Source of the DNA: an uncultured Hungatella sp.
GTDB lineage: Bacteria; Bacillota; Clostridia; Lachnospirales; Lachnospiraceae
Assembly: GCA_910585435.1 (NCBI GenBank)
Contig: CAJUEJ010000017.1
Span: 15,019-79,018, forward strand
Length of the DNA: 64,000 bases
Direction of reading: 5' to 3'
Part shown: one piece after another, positions 52,204 through 60,746 of the stretch
Layout: every line of letters begins with the position of its first letter
How positions within the stretch are numbered: position 1 is the first letter of the stretch
Notes under the pieces: generated by a model
Databases searched by the model: none
What the model saw: only the letters and a program-made list of their open reading frames with translations
What the model was told of the DNA's origin: nothing
Program-made: the position numbers and the translations under genes

Positions 52204-52364
52204 AGTATGACCCACACCAATTAACCATATGTTTCACTTGTCTAAATTTCCATCTGCTTCGTTGTCATCGGTCAACGATGCCACCGCATCGCCTCCCTCT
52301 TCCGCCTTGCAGGCTGAAAATTTATCCTGCGCGAAACATATGGTTAATTAGTGCGGGTCATACT
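52204..52364. mobile_element. MITE-like palindromic element family G (161 bp)
   Basis: The left end agtatgacccacaccaatta and the complement of the right end, agtatgacccgcactaatta, are matched; the inverted repeat continues through accatatgtttc (32 bases, two mismatches). The interior is non-coding and AT-poor. Exact removal rebuilds the surrounding gene, with no target duplication or at most two bases (ct). Confidence 0.85.
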
Positions 52365-52967
52365 GGTGATTCTGATTGAAAATCAGGGATGCTGCCGGGC
52401 AGGAATTCGAAGAAAAGATCTGGGAAAAACAGATCCGCCGGTTTATGTGGCTGCAGATGGGATTGATGACTGGAAATGGACCTTATGCACCGGAACACTC
52501 AGCGAATTTCTTCAGGCTGCCCTTGCCTATGAATCCGTATTTGCGGTCCCCCTTCATGGGGAAGAGCTTATGTACTGGATTACGCAGGAGGAACTGGAGA
52601 CAGTCCGCTCCGGCCTTGAAAAACAGCCCTTCGGTCTTCATGGCTGGCTGGGGATGGACATGAGTTTTTACAGCAATGCCCCTGACAATATGGTTGTGGT
52701 TATGGACTGCGGCGACCTGGAAGTGCTTTATGGAGCTGCCAGCGAAACAGGATATAAGAAACTGATGGAGGTTATGGAAGGCCTTGGGGAAGGGATGTAA
52801 GGGATTATCTGTGAGAAGCTTGCCAGGCCGGATTATGAGCAGCTGGAACTGGAAAATGTATTGAGGGCCTGTGCTTTGCTGCCGCCAAAGGAGGATCTGC
52901 CGGCACGCTTTGTGTCTGCCGCGATGGCGGCGTTCCAGGGAATCATCGGGAAGGGTAAAAAGAAGGA

Positions 52968-53693
52968 ATGAAAGAGTGTTTTAAAGTGATCGGATATTAT
53001 ATATGCGAAATAATCCATACACCTCAATGGCTGAGGGGCATCAGCAGGCATCTTGTATCTGTCAGTGGCTGCATAGGAGAGCAGCATCCCAGGTGGGAAT
53101 GTTTTATGGGCGGATGGAGCAAAGAGGAAGCACGGAAATATGGGGAGAAGCTGCGGATTGACAGAGAACAGTACAGGGAATTTTCGAAAACGGCAGGCTG
53201 CCTTTTTGATGCCAAAAGACTGGATGTGGATTGCAGGTTTTTGGATTTATGGGATGCAAGAGATTTTTGTGAGAAATTTTGTCGGGCGCTCCCATGCTGT
53301 GTGGTAAGTATCTCTACAACCATGGAGTATTATAAAATCCTGCTGGATGAGTTGAAGGGCAGTAACAGCCATGCTTTGATGAATGGTGAGAATGATAACA
53401 GCCCATGTCTTGGAAATGATATTTTGGGATGGGATATTGGCGGTTTTCATTCTTTTCTGTGCAATTCTCTGCAGAAGGAATTGCCAGAAGCAAGATTCAA
53501 TGACGTGGGACTGCTGAGCAATGTATTTCAGGAAGCAGAGGAATTCGCACGTCAGATCGAAGGAAAAGGGGAGCCGGTGGAATGGATTCCCTGCAGGATT
53601 GGAATGCATGGACAGACCGCAGAGTTTGACCGGCTGACAGGAGGCGGAAGATGGGAAAGACAGGACAGCCCCCATGGGCAAAGCGTATTTTAA
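52968..53693 (+). CDS. Hypothetical protein, 241 aa
   Basis: Unrecognised. It begins in an ATGA overlap with the frame of the preceding pseudogene, implying ancestral coupling. It contains many Cys and aromatic residues (DCRFLDLWDARDFCEKFCRAL) and a block GWDIGGFHSFLCNSLQKELP near 170-190. There is no signal peptide. Its 3' end overlaps the next gene by 43 bp; the last residues (GRWERQDSPHGQSVF) may be extra sequence beyond the original end. Confidence 0.55.
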   Translation: MKECFKVIGYYICEIIHTPQWLRGISRHLVSVSGCIGEQHPRWECFMGGWSKEEARKYGEKLRIDREQYREFSKTAGCLFDAKRLDVDCRFLDLWDARDFCEKFCRALPCCVVSISTTMEYYKILLDELKGSNSHALMNGENDNSPCLGNDILGWDIGGFHSFLCNSLQKELPEARFNDVGLLSNVFQEAEEFARQIEGKGEPVEWIPCRIGMHGQTAEFDRLTGGGRWERQDSPHGQSVF

Positions 53694-54402
53694 AGCTGCT
53701 GGAGCAGGCAAAGGCGAAAGACCGGGATCTTGTGCGGTTTGGTGCCTACAGCCACAGGTATAAGCTGTCACCGCCTGCCAGCGAAGAGGCGATACAAAAA
53801 TTTGAGGAGCAGGAGGGAATCCGGCTGCCGGAAGAATACCGGGACTTTCTTCTTTTTGTGGGAAACGGCGGCGCAGGCCCTTATTATGGGCTTTATGGGG
53901 TGGAGACAGGGGAAAAGGAGCTTCACGATGCCCACGGCTCCTGTCTCTACCGCATGCAGGAAGACTGAGGGAAGCCCTGAACCGAAACGACCTGGACAGA
54001 AATGACAGGATCGCGCTTTTCCATTGCATCCAGAAGCTGAAGGGGAAAGAGGAGGTGCTGGATTATTTCCTGGATTATCTGTCCACAGAGGAAGATCCTA
54101 CTATGCTGATTTACGCCGTCTGGTGTACGGAAGGGGTGGAGAACCAGCAGCTTAAGGAACTCTATGTGGGGCTGATGGATAAGTACAGGACCCATGAAAA
54201 TACAAAATCTGACTATAAAGGCAGCCAGATGGTCTTAAGGGGCGGCGCCTGTATGGGAGCCAGCAGGCCGGAGGGGCAGCTTACAAGTAACCTGATGCGG
54301 CAGTTTGATTATTTTGGCATGAATTACCCGGGAGGCTTTAAGCTTCTCATGGATGAAAGCAGATGGAAAGAATGGAAACGGCAGAACGGATTTGGTAAGT
54401 GA
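53651..54402 (+). pseudogene. SUKH (SMI1/KNR4)-family gene broken by a frameshift
   Basis: The first frame (53651-53968, 105 aa) holds a clear SUKH N-terminus: PPASEEAIQKFEEQEGIRLP, then EEYRDFLLFVGNGGAGPYYGL. It stops at 53966. The next frame is open from about 53966 to 54402 and reads LREALNRNDLDRNDRIALFH and on through YLSTEEDPTMLIYAVWC to the end. Part of the SUKH core between the two frames appears missing, so a deletion probably caused the shift. The family is known for toxin immunity; this copy is likely inactive. Confidence 0.75.
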
Positions 54403-54456
54403 CAGCGTTTTCAGCAAGGTCAATAGGTGCATGGAGCAGGACAACTTAATTGAAAT

Positions 54457-54699
54457 GATGTTGGGGTCAAAAGGTCTTTTTGACCCCTTTGATACCGGAT
54501 TGCTCCGCACTTTGTGTCTACGCTCCGCTTCGGTCGTTGCCAAACGGGCATCACTGGTGCCCGGCAACCCGCAATCCTCAAAAACATTCAAAATCCGCCC
54601 TAATCGGGCTACTTTTTCATGTTTTTGGCGGGTCCCAAGGCCAAAAATCCTCTTGCAAGCAAGCTTGCATCGGATTTTTGACCTTTTGACCCTGGTATC
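54457..54699. mobile_element. MITE-like element family A, copy A2 (243 bp)
   Basis: Nearly identical to A1 over its whole length, in the same orientation. It is flanked by the 8-bp direct repeat attgaaat at 54449-54456 and 54700-54707. It has the same 20-bp terminal inverted repeats, and its insertion lies just after the SUKH pseudogene. Confidence 0.87.
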
Positions 54700-54713
54700 A
54701 TTGAAATTGTTTG

Positions 54714-54739
54714 GTAACAGTTGAAGGGTTATCTGTTAC
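54714..54739. repeat. REP-like palindrome family F, copy 4
   Basis: gtaacagttgaagggttatctgttac is a short hairpin of the same family as 13453-13483, seven bases after the A2 target duplication. Confidence 0.65.
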
Positions 54740-54876
54740 ATTGTTTGTGGAGGCAGTGTGCGAAACTGGCCTGATGGATTTAATCTTATGTGGATATTTT
54801 AATATATCCAGCTGCGGCATATAATTACTTCATTACAAAAAATTACTTCATTGCAAAAAGGAAAGGCGGCAGCAGG

Positions 54877-55728
54877 ATGCATAAGAAAATACTTTTAATA
54901 AACGATATGGCCGGTTATGGGAAGGTAGCTTTATCGGCAATGATTCCGGTATTGTCCCACATGAAATATGAAGTCTTCAATCTGCCTACGGCACTGGTAT
55001 CGAACACGCTGGATTACGGAAAATTTGATATTCTGGAAACGACGGATTATATGAGAAATTCCATGAAGGTGTGGGATGAGCTTGGATTTGAATTTGATGC
55101 CATATCCACCGGCTTTATTGTTTCTGAGGAACAAGCAAAGCTGGTGGCGGAATTTTGTGCCTGTAAATCTGCAGGGAAGGGCGCTTTGGGAGGCAAAAAG
55201 GGCGCGGCAGTTTTTACGGATCCCATTATGGGGGATGACGGGAAGCTGTACAATGGAGTTACGGAAAACACAGTGCAGATGATGCGGCGGCTGATTTCCG
55301 CTGCAGACTATATTGTTCCTAATTATACGGAGGCAGCGTATCTGGCGCAGATACCTTACTGCCCGGAGGGCGCTTCTGCTGATGAGATTTATGCCATGAT
55401 TGACAGACTGCGGACACTGGGGGCAAAATCGGTGATAATTACCAGCATTGTGATGAAGGATACAGAGAAAAAGTCTGTCATGGGGTATGATTTTTTGAAA
55501 AAAGATTACTTCAAGCTGGATTTTGATGAAATTCCGGTTAGGTTTCCGGGAACAGGAGATATTTTTTCCTCGGTTCTCATGGGAGGGATTCTGGAGGGAA
55601 ATGACTTAAAAAGCGCAACACAGAGGGCAATGGACACCGTAAGGAATATGATAGTTGAAAATCAAAACAATAAGGACAAATACAAAGGGATTCCCCTTGA
55701 ATTATGTATGGAGGCGCTTGACAGATGA
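54877..55728 (+). CDS. Pyridoxamine kinase-like PfkB-family kinase
   Basis: A 283-residue sugar/cofactor kinase. LLINDMAGYGKVALSAMIPVL and LPTALVSNTL at the N-terminus, FTDPIMGDDGKLYNG in the middle, and the catalytic FPGTGDIFSSVLMG with its GTGD motif (D is the base) are typical of PdxY. It would phosphorylate pyridoxal or pyridoxamine. ATG 54877 has a gcaggatg-type weak site but fits the family start. It overlaps the next gene by ATGA. Confidence 0.88.
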   Translation: MHKKILLINDMAGYGKVALSAMIPVLSHMKYEVFNLPTALVSNTLDYGKFDILETTDYMRNSMKVWDELGFEFDAISTGFIVSEEQAKLVAEFCACKSAGKGALGGKKGAAVFTDPIMGDDGKLYNGVTENTVQMMRRLISAADYIVPNYTEAAYLAQIPYCPEGASADEIYAMIDRLRTLGAKSVIITSIVMKDTEKKSVMGYDFLKKDYFKLDFDEIPVRFPGTGDIFSSVLMGGILEGNDLKSATQRAMDTVRNMIVENQNNKDKYKGIPLELCMEALDR

Positions 55729-55988
55729 AGAAACCAAAGATAAAAATTACGCTTATTGACCGGAAGGGCGCGGTGGGATGCCACCGGGGACATAAGGTGG
55801 GGGATTCCTTTGATTTTGATACGGAGCGGGGGAAGCTTTGCCCCATGGCTATGCATGTTGCTTTTCCCTACGTGGATATTCTGCGGTACGGCGGCGAAAT
55901 TCCCGGACAGGAGAAGGGAACGGCGGTGTTTGCCTGCCCGGATGTGGATACGCTGAATGTGTTTAAGATAGAACGGGTGGAGGAATAG
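55725..55988 (+). CDS. TIGR04076-family small protein
   Basis: An 87-residue protein with KITLIDRKGAVGCHRGHKVG and LCPMAMHVAFPYVDILRYGG, both conserved in TIGR04076. Cysteines at CHRGH, LCPM and ACPD are kept as in the family, whose function is unknown. It is coupled (ATGA) to the pyridoxamine kinase gene. Confidence 0.85.
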   Translation: MKKPKIKITLIDRKGAVGCHRGHKVGDSFDFDTERGKLCPMAMHVAFPYVDILRYGGEIPGQEKGTAVFACPDVDTLNVFKIERVEE

Positions 55989-56030
55989 GGAGGCAGGCAG
56001 CAGTTACAGCTTAATTGTGGTTCATAAGAT

Positions 56031-56603
56031 TTATAAGCGATAAAATTTTCGATACTGATTCGGAGTCATAGAATATTCTCTTTTAAAAAGTTTGATAAAA
56101 TAATTTGCATCAGGAATGCCGGCCATAGTACTGATGTTTTGAATGGTTAAATCGGTATTGGACAGAAGACGGGAAGCTTGTGACAGACGTACATGCTGAA
56201 TATAGCTGCCTGGAGTTTTTCCCGTCTCTGTCCGAAAGTCAGAGATTAGACGATTGATACTGACGTTCAACTCATCCGCCAGCTGTCTTACAGTCAGATT
56301 TTGTGGATAGTGGTGTTCAATATAATGTATGGTGCTTAATTCACTGGAATTTCCGCAAGGCAGTACTAGGTTGCTGTATTGATGGTCTTTATGCGCAAGG
56401 ATTTCCTGGCAGAATCTGTTAACCAGTTTTTCTTTTTCCCTGAAAATTTCTTCAACCGTTTTGGCGTTCTGGGTGGTAATGGTATTTGGGGTAGACATTA
56501 AATCGATGACAGCGGCTGGGAGCCCGGTTTGGGGTGAGTAAAAACTGATAACTTGTAAAAAACAGCTATCATGCGATGACACTTGTAAAGAAACAGCTAT
56601 CAT
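56031..56603 (-). pseudogene. AraC-family regulator, N-terminally truncated and carrying a family B remnant
   Basis: The C-terminal 100 residues are a proper AraC double HTH (NLTVRQLADELNVSINRLIS ... DLTIQNISTMAGIPDANYFIKLF). Upstream, only part of the helical linker (EEIFREKEKLVNRFCQEI) remains, and the first 20 residues come from a 30-bp tandem duplication. Residues LVLPCGNSSEL are encoded by the end of a family B element, inserted in frame. Full-length relatives are about 100 residues longer. A truncated protein that still binds DNA cannot be excluded. Confidence 0.7.
56332..56369. repeat. Family B element remnant (B2) within the AraC-type gene
   Basis: 38 bases, identical to the complement of the left end of B1 (46147 onward), from gtgcttaattcactggaatt to cagtactag. 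It is an isolated element end. Confidence 0.85.
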
Positions 56604-56610
56604 GCTATGA
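56551..56610. repeat. Tandem 30-bp duplication
   Basis: Two adjacent copies of acttgtaaaaaacagctatc atgcgatga (second with one inserted and one changed base). It covers the start of the AraC-type gene and the upstream region of the divergent PIN gene, so it may be a duplicated operator or a replication slip. Confidence 0.7.
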
Positions 56611-56639
56611 TATTACATAAGAAAAGAGGACATTATATC

Positions 56640-57116
56640 ATGTTGATTGTGTATTTGGATAATTGTTGTTACAATCGTCCCTTTGATGATCGTTCCAATA
56701 TAAGGAATTATCTGGAACGGGAGGCGGTGTTGATTATAATGCAAATGGCTTATGAGGGGAATATTAAGATTGTTGGGTCAGAAGTTTTGCAAAAAGAAAT
56801 GTCATTAATTTCTAATAATGAAAAGAGAAGAGACGTTGAAAGTATATATAATGAATTAACATCTGCGGTAATCATGCTAAACGGATGGATTATTCGGCGA
56901 GCTGAAGAGATTATGGCTCAATCCTCAATTAAATCATTTGACAGCCTTCATTTAGCGAGTGCTGAAACGGAGGCAGATGTATTGTTGACAACAGATACAA
57001 AGTTTATGAAAGCAGCGAATCGATTAAACACAAAAATAAGGGTAAGAAACCCTATTAATTTTCTTCTGGAGGTGAGTGAAAATGAATACGGCAATTCATC
57101 TGACAAAAGGAAGTGA
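56640..57116 (+). CDS. PIN-domain protein (VapC-like)
   Basis: A 158-residue putative RNase. VYLDNCCYNRPFDDRSN at the N-terminus and SFDSLHLASAETEADVLLTTDTKF near the C-terminus give the acidic PIN residues. ATG 56640 has agagga 10 nt upstream. It overlaps a small downstream gene by 35 bp, which is probably its antitoxin, in reverse of the usual order. Confidence 0.85.
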   Translation: MLIVYLDNCCYNRPFDDRSNIRNYLEREAVLIIMQMAYEGNIKIVGSEVLQKEMSLISNNEKRRDVESIYNELTSAVIMLNGWIIRRAEEIMAQSSIKSFDSLHLASAETEADVLLTTDTKFMKAANRLNTKIRVRNPINFLLEVSENEYGNSSDKRK

Positions 57117-57285
57117 AATCAGGCGTATAGGGACGGAGGCTTTAATAAAAGCGTTGGGACCTCTTGGAATGGCCAGGTATCTGGAAGAGTATGACAATGG
57201 AGGGACAGGGGATTATACAAAGGAAAAGTATGAGCAGCCTGAATATTCTGTTGAAGATATTTTGAATATGGATTTGCAGAAATAA
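57082..57285 (+). CDS. Small protein, probable antitoxin of the PIN toxin
   Basis: A 67-residue protein starting at 57082 with a strong ctggaggtg site inside the toxin gene. MNTAIHLTKGSEIRRIGTEAL and LGPLGMARYLEEYDNG look like a small ribbon-helix or swapped fold, but no family is certain. The overlap and shared strand argue for a two-gene module. Confidence 0.6.
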   Translation: MNTAIHLTKGSEIRRIGTEALIKALGPLGMARYLEEYDNGGTGDYTKEKYEQPEYSVEDILNMDLQK

Positions 57286-57345
57286 AGATAAAAATTATAT
57301 TTCCAGTATGGCTTTTGCCGGCTTGATATAAATATACAGCTTCGG

Positions 57346-57831
57346 TCAAATCAAACTAAAAACAGTCCAAAATGTGCTGAACACACCAACCGTATAAAGG
57401 GCATACCGCAGAGTTTCTTTAATACGCTGCCATTTCTTTGCACCGAAATTAATAGAAATAATGGGCTGTGCAGCCTGGCCTGCACTATAAGCGCAGCACT
57501 GAACAATCGTACTTACATTGATAACCGGATCGTAAACAGAAAGCGCATTACTGCCTAAATATCTCATAATCTGACGGTAAAAAAGCACGGTCAAAATCCC
57601 CATATCAATAATAAATATAAAAATGTAATCGAAGGCAGCATTGAACAATCCTCCGGCTAACACACCAGCAGTCGCAAGTTCAGGGGGATTGTCATTCCGC
57701 AGAAATGCCGCCAGCATCTGATTGAACAGGAACAGCGGAACAACCGCTTTCACTGACATTAAATAAGTTTCGGCCAGTGCAAGAAGGCTTTCATCTGCAC
57801 CGAAAAACAGCAGGATTGCCAAAAAGCACAA
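57346..57831 (-). pseudogene. MATE-family efflux transporter fragment
   Basis: 161 residues covering the middle of a MATE transporter: VPLFLFNQMLAAFLRNDNPPE, LAGGLFNAAFDYIFIFI and CAYSAGQAAQPIISINFGAK. Intact members have about 450 residues; both ends are missing here and there is no start codon with a ribosome site. It is a decayed remnant. Confidence 0.8.
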
Positions 57832-57860
57832 CCATGAATAAAAAGGGTTAGGAGAGATTG

Positions 57861-59150
57861 ATGAGCGGATTATACAATGAAATCAGCCCTGAATTACAAG
57901 GAAGTATCCTGAGGGGCATTTTAGGAAGTGTCACCGGGATGGTTGTCTGCATCCTGGTGATTCTGTTATGCTCCCTGTGCCAGATGGAAGGTTTCCGTAT
58001 CATGCTCCTTTTTTTCGCAGGGCTTGTGATCGGGTGGTTCTACCGTCTGTTCCATGGGCGGCGGTCAAAAATTGCCGCCTATGTTACTGTGGGAATCTGT
58101 ACTGTGCTGGCCAGCGTCCTCTGGGTAGTGATGCTGGCTTTATTGCCTGTTCTCGTTTCTCCGGCTCCATTCACAGCAGCGGATTTGAGCAGGCTGTGGG
58201 GGAAGCTCTGGGAACTGCTGCTTTTGTGTGCCGGCCTGGGGCTGACCGGATTTTTCTTTACCAGAGGAAGCCTGCTGGCCTACGCAGACTGGAAAAGAGG
58301 CCCCTGGCATATTGCATACGCAGGGGGGAACGGGTATTCCTACAATCTGCTTCCGGAAAAACTTCCTGCCATCAACCCACCAGCGTACTTTGCCGTACAC
58401 AGCCGCCTGGCGCCGGGGACCTGGCTCATTGTGGAGGGCAGCAGCCTTCGGTGGCGGAGACGGCTCAGGAAAGACTGTGTATTTTCCGTCCGTGATATTG
58501 CCGGTGTGGTGCTGGGGCCGGGGAATGGGTGTAATGTACTTTATGACAGGAACTATCGGGTACTGGCTAAGTTTGCAGGCAGCATGGAACACGCAGACCT
58601 GATGCTCCTCTGGCTGCTCCAAAGGGAGATTCCCATCCTCAACGGGCCTGCCGGGTGGCATTCCCTGGCTGAGGCCGGCCCTGAGCAGGAACCGGCGGAG
58701 TCTTTTGCTCTTCAGCAGCAATTTACTCTCCGCCTGAAACGCTCTGCCCGGATTGGTTTTACAGGGATTGGGTGGTTCCTCCTGCTTCTCGGGGCGGCTC
58801 TTTTCCTGGCGCTGGACTTTTCTGCCCTGACTGTGGCAGAACGGATGGCCATCATTTTCCTTGAGCTGGCTGTGATGGGAATGGGCATTGTCTATCTGCG
58901 GATGGGGAAGGCCTGTCAGGTGGAAGTGGATGGGGAGCAGATGCGTGTGGTCTCCCGGTTCGGGCGGACTGCAGAGTTTTCTGTGAGAAATGTGTCCTCT
59001 GTCTCCAGAAGTCTGGGCTGGCTTGTGCTGTATGACAGGGAGTTCAAAACCCTGGCAAAGGTGGATTCCTGCCTGGAGGATATGGACAGGCTAAAAGAGT
59101 ATCTGGCATCCTATGGGATAAAGATGTTATCAGTGAGAGGACGTATGTAG
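57861..59150 (+). CDS. Membrane protein with an internally duplicated domain, 429 aa
   Basis: Four hydrophobic segments in the first 150 residues and two more near 305-350. Between and after them are two similar soluble units: FSVRDIAGVVLG ... LYDRNYRVLAKFAG near 220-250, and FSVRNVSSVSRS ... LYDREFKTLAKVDS near 380-410. The YD-x4-LAK spacing suggests a duplicated PH-like (DUF6560-type) module. ATG 57861 follows taggaga. No enzymatic motif is seen. Confidence 0.7.
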   Translation: MSGLYNEISPELQGSILRGILGSVTGMVVCILVILLCSLCQMEGFRIMLLFFAGLVIGWFYRLFHGRRSKIAAYVTVGICTVLASVLWVVMLALLPVLVSPAPFTAADLSRLWGKLWELLLLCAGLGLTGFFFTRGSLLAYADWKRGPWHIAYAGGNGYSYNLLPEKLPAINPPAYFAVHSRLAPGTWLIVEGSSLRWRRRLRKDCVFSVRDIAGVVLGPGNGCNVLYDRNYRVLAKFAGSMEHADLMLLWLLQREIPILNGPAGWHSLAEAGPEQEPAESFALQQQFTLRLKRSARIGFTGIGWFLLLLGAALFLALDFSALTVAERMAIIFLELAVMGMGIVYLRMGKACQVEVDGEQMRVVSRFGRTAEFSVRNVSSVSRSLGWLVLYDREFKTLAKVDSCLEDMDRLKEYLASYGIKMLSVRGRM

Positions 59151-59183
59151 AAAACATGATGCTGCTTCCGGTTAGTCAATACG

Positions 59184-59420
59184 ATGAAAAAGAATACGAG
59201 GTACGGCAGATTCTTTGAGACGAATGATTGCAGCAATAATTTTGAAGAATGCCGCCTGTGGAATGGAATAGACCCTGCAAGTGCAAACGAGTATTCCGAC
59301 CAGAATATCAAGCAGGAATACAGCGCGGCGCAGCTACTGGAATATTACAGGCAGGGGCTTAAGCTGCAGAACCGGCTGATTGAGTTGTACCGTGAAAGGC
59401 AGGACGAATATGGCAGGTAA
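59184..59420 (+). CDS. Small hypothetical protein, 78 aa
   Basis: Possible gene, uncertain. It is hydrophilic with a C-terminal helix (QLLEYYRQGLKLQNRLIELYRE). No good ribosome site precedes the ATG. Its end overlaps the next lipoprotein gene by 11 bp, which supports but does not prove translation. Confidence 0.4.
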   Translation: MKKNTRYGRFFETNDCSNNFEECRLWNGIDPASANEYSDQNIKQEYSAAQLLEYYRQGLKLQNRLIELYRERQDEYGR

Positions 59421-60123
59421 AACGGCAGGTAAAAGAAAAGCAAGAATATGTTTTGTCAGCCTTATATGTGCGCTGATTTTACTGCTTACTTCATGTGATT
59501 TCCGTCTCAAGTCCCAGGGGGATGTGGAAGCATATTTAGAAAGAAAGTACGGCCGGGAATTTACGGTGCTTTCCTCCGAGTCTGTTACCGATGAGTATTA
59601 TGATGATGTATGGAAAGTAATGGCATATACCGTGTCACCCAACGATAACCCGGAGACGCATTTTTTTGTATTCAACACAGTTGAGGGGGAGCGTTTCAGC
59701 GTACCTGGCTTTCGTAACGGGTTACAGGATACCTATTCACTTGATATTTTCAGCCAGGCATTTGAAACGCGGGCGGCTGATACGGATGTGGAATATTCCT
59801 TTGACTACTTCTATCCTGTCAAGTCATCATCCGTTTACTATTCTGATTTGTATGTAAATATCGAGCCGGTTTCTTCGGAAAATCTGGAAACCGTGTGTAC
59901 GGTATTATCCCTGGCCTATGCAGATACCTTTGAGGAAGTTAAGGAGATACCCTATGGTGTGTCTGTAATGCTTACATATAGGGAATCTGCATGGCCGGAA
60001 GACCAATCTTGTCTTATAAAAATTGACAGTCTTTATTTAAGCGGGCTTGACACAAACGCTGAAACCATTGAAGAATATATTTTGAATGAGGTAAGTAAAT
60101 ATCAAACAAATCAAGGAGATTGA
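59410..60123 (+). CDS. Lipoprotein, 237 aa
   Basis: The signal peptide after a basic start (KTAGKRKARICFVSLICALI) ends in LLTSC. The mature part, DVEAYLERKYGREFTVLSSE ... VWKVMAYTVSPNDNPETHFF, recurs in several Firmicute lipoproteins and may be a small alpha-beta domain. The chosen ATG is 59410; a TTG start upstream has no site. The next gene begins three bases after its stop. Confidence 0.75.
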   Translation: MAGKTAGKRKARICFVSLICALILLLTSCDFRLKSQGDVEAYLERKYGREFTVLSSESVTDEYYDDVWKVMAYTVSPNDNPETHFFVFNTVEGERFSVPGFRNGLQDTYSLDIFSQAFETRAADTDVEYSFDYFYPVKSSSVYYSDLYVNIEPVSSENLETVCTVLSLAYADTFEEVKEIPYGVSVMLTYRESAWPEDQSCLIKIDSLYLSGLDTNAETIEEYILNEVSKYQTNQGD

Positions 60124-60126
60124 AGG

Positions 60127-60717
60127 ATGGGAATTTTTGATAGGTTCAAAAAGAAAAAGGGAGTAAAAAGGCCAAACTTGATTGTCTTTGAAAAAGAGAA
60201 TGGTGATAATGATTATGCGAATTTTGAATTGAAGGTAAAGCCCCGGATTTCGATTGATGAGGGCTTTCCGCAGGAAGCATATCAGCACCTTGCAGGGAGA
60301 CGAAAGGAAATGCTGGCGCAGATTGAAGAGATTATTTTCAGGAATTATCTTGATGAAACCAGTGAAGACCTTTCCTCGGAGGTTGGCAGTTTTCCTGACA
60401 TCCGTTATTTTACGGGAAATTATTATGTTGTGTACGAGAGTTACGGTTTCAATTACCGGGATCATAATCACCTTCCTTACCACATCAAAAACGGACAATA
60501 TAGAAACGTAAGCTATAAAGGAAATGAGCGGCAAGAAAAGTATCTCCCTTTGGACAGCGATGAAATCACAACGTATTATAAAATTTTTATCCAGGTTGGG
60601 CTGACTGGAATGGAAAGGGGACAGGAAGAAGATTATATGAGCCTTGATGTGGCAGCGGAAATTTCCTCCCTGGACGATAAAATTGAATTTGAAGTGTTGT
60701 CTCATGGTGTAATGTAA
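60127..60717 (+). CDS. Hypothetical protein, 196 aa
   Basis: Unrecognised. It starts MGIFDRFKKKKG, a common beginning of small cytoplasmic proteins near membrane partners. The rest is mixed alpha/beta with aromatic block FPDIRYFTGNYYVVYESYGF. A tcaaggag site is 8 nt upstream. It lies three bases after the lipoprotein stop, so the two are co-expressed. Confidence 0.65.
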   Translation: MGIFDRFKKKKGVKRPNLIVFEKENGDNDYANFELKVKPRISIDEGFPQEAYQHLAGRRKEMLAQIEEIIFRNYLDETSEDLSSEVGSFPDIRYFTGNYYVVYESYGFNYRDHNHLPYHIKNGQYRNVSYKGNERQEKYLPLDSDEITTYYKIFIQVGLTGMERGQEEDYMSLDVAAEISSLDDKIEFEVLSHGVM

Positions 60718-60746
60718 ACGAAAAGAAGGGGGGAGGAATGAATGAT

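Larger units (their letters stand above)
50861..52971 (+). pseudogene. LRR-SUKH (SMI1/KNR4) protein interrupted by element G and by a stop codon
   Basis: Residues about 50-130 contain LRR units (LTKLKQLSLHDAAIDDYSFL; LNILDLQNTSFSDCRLLAGLP). A tandem ENQHSV stretch follows, then a beta-rich region, and from about residue 370 a SUKH domain (KYFDALPLVLEEFWKRA ... WLRDSDYLV). The frame stops inside a 161-bp palindromic insertion at 52204-52364. Joining 52203 to 52365 restores YLVILIENQG and DPPVYVAADG, the conserved SUKH continuation, giving 592 residues to a TAA at 52798. In the same frame 56 more codons run to 52971, where TGA overlaps the next ATG, so that TAA may be a second lesion. Proteins of the SUKH superfamily commonly protect against secreted toxins. 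Confidence 0.82.
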
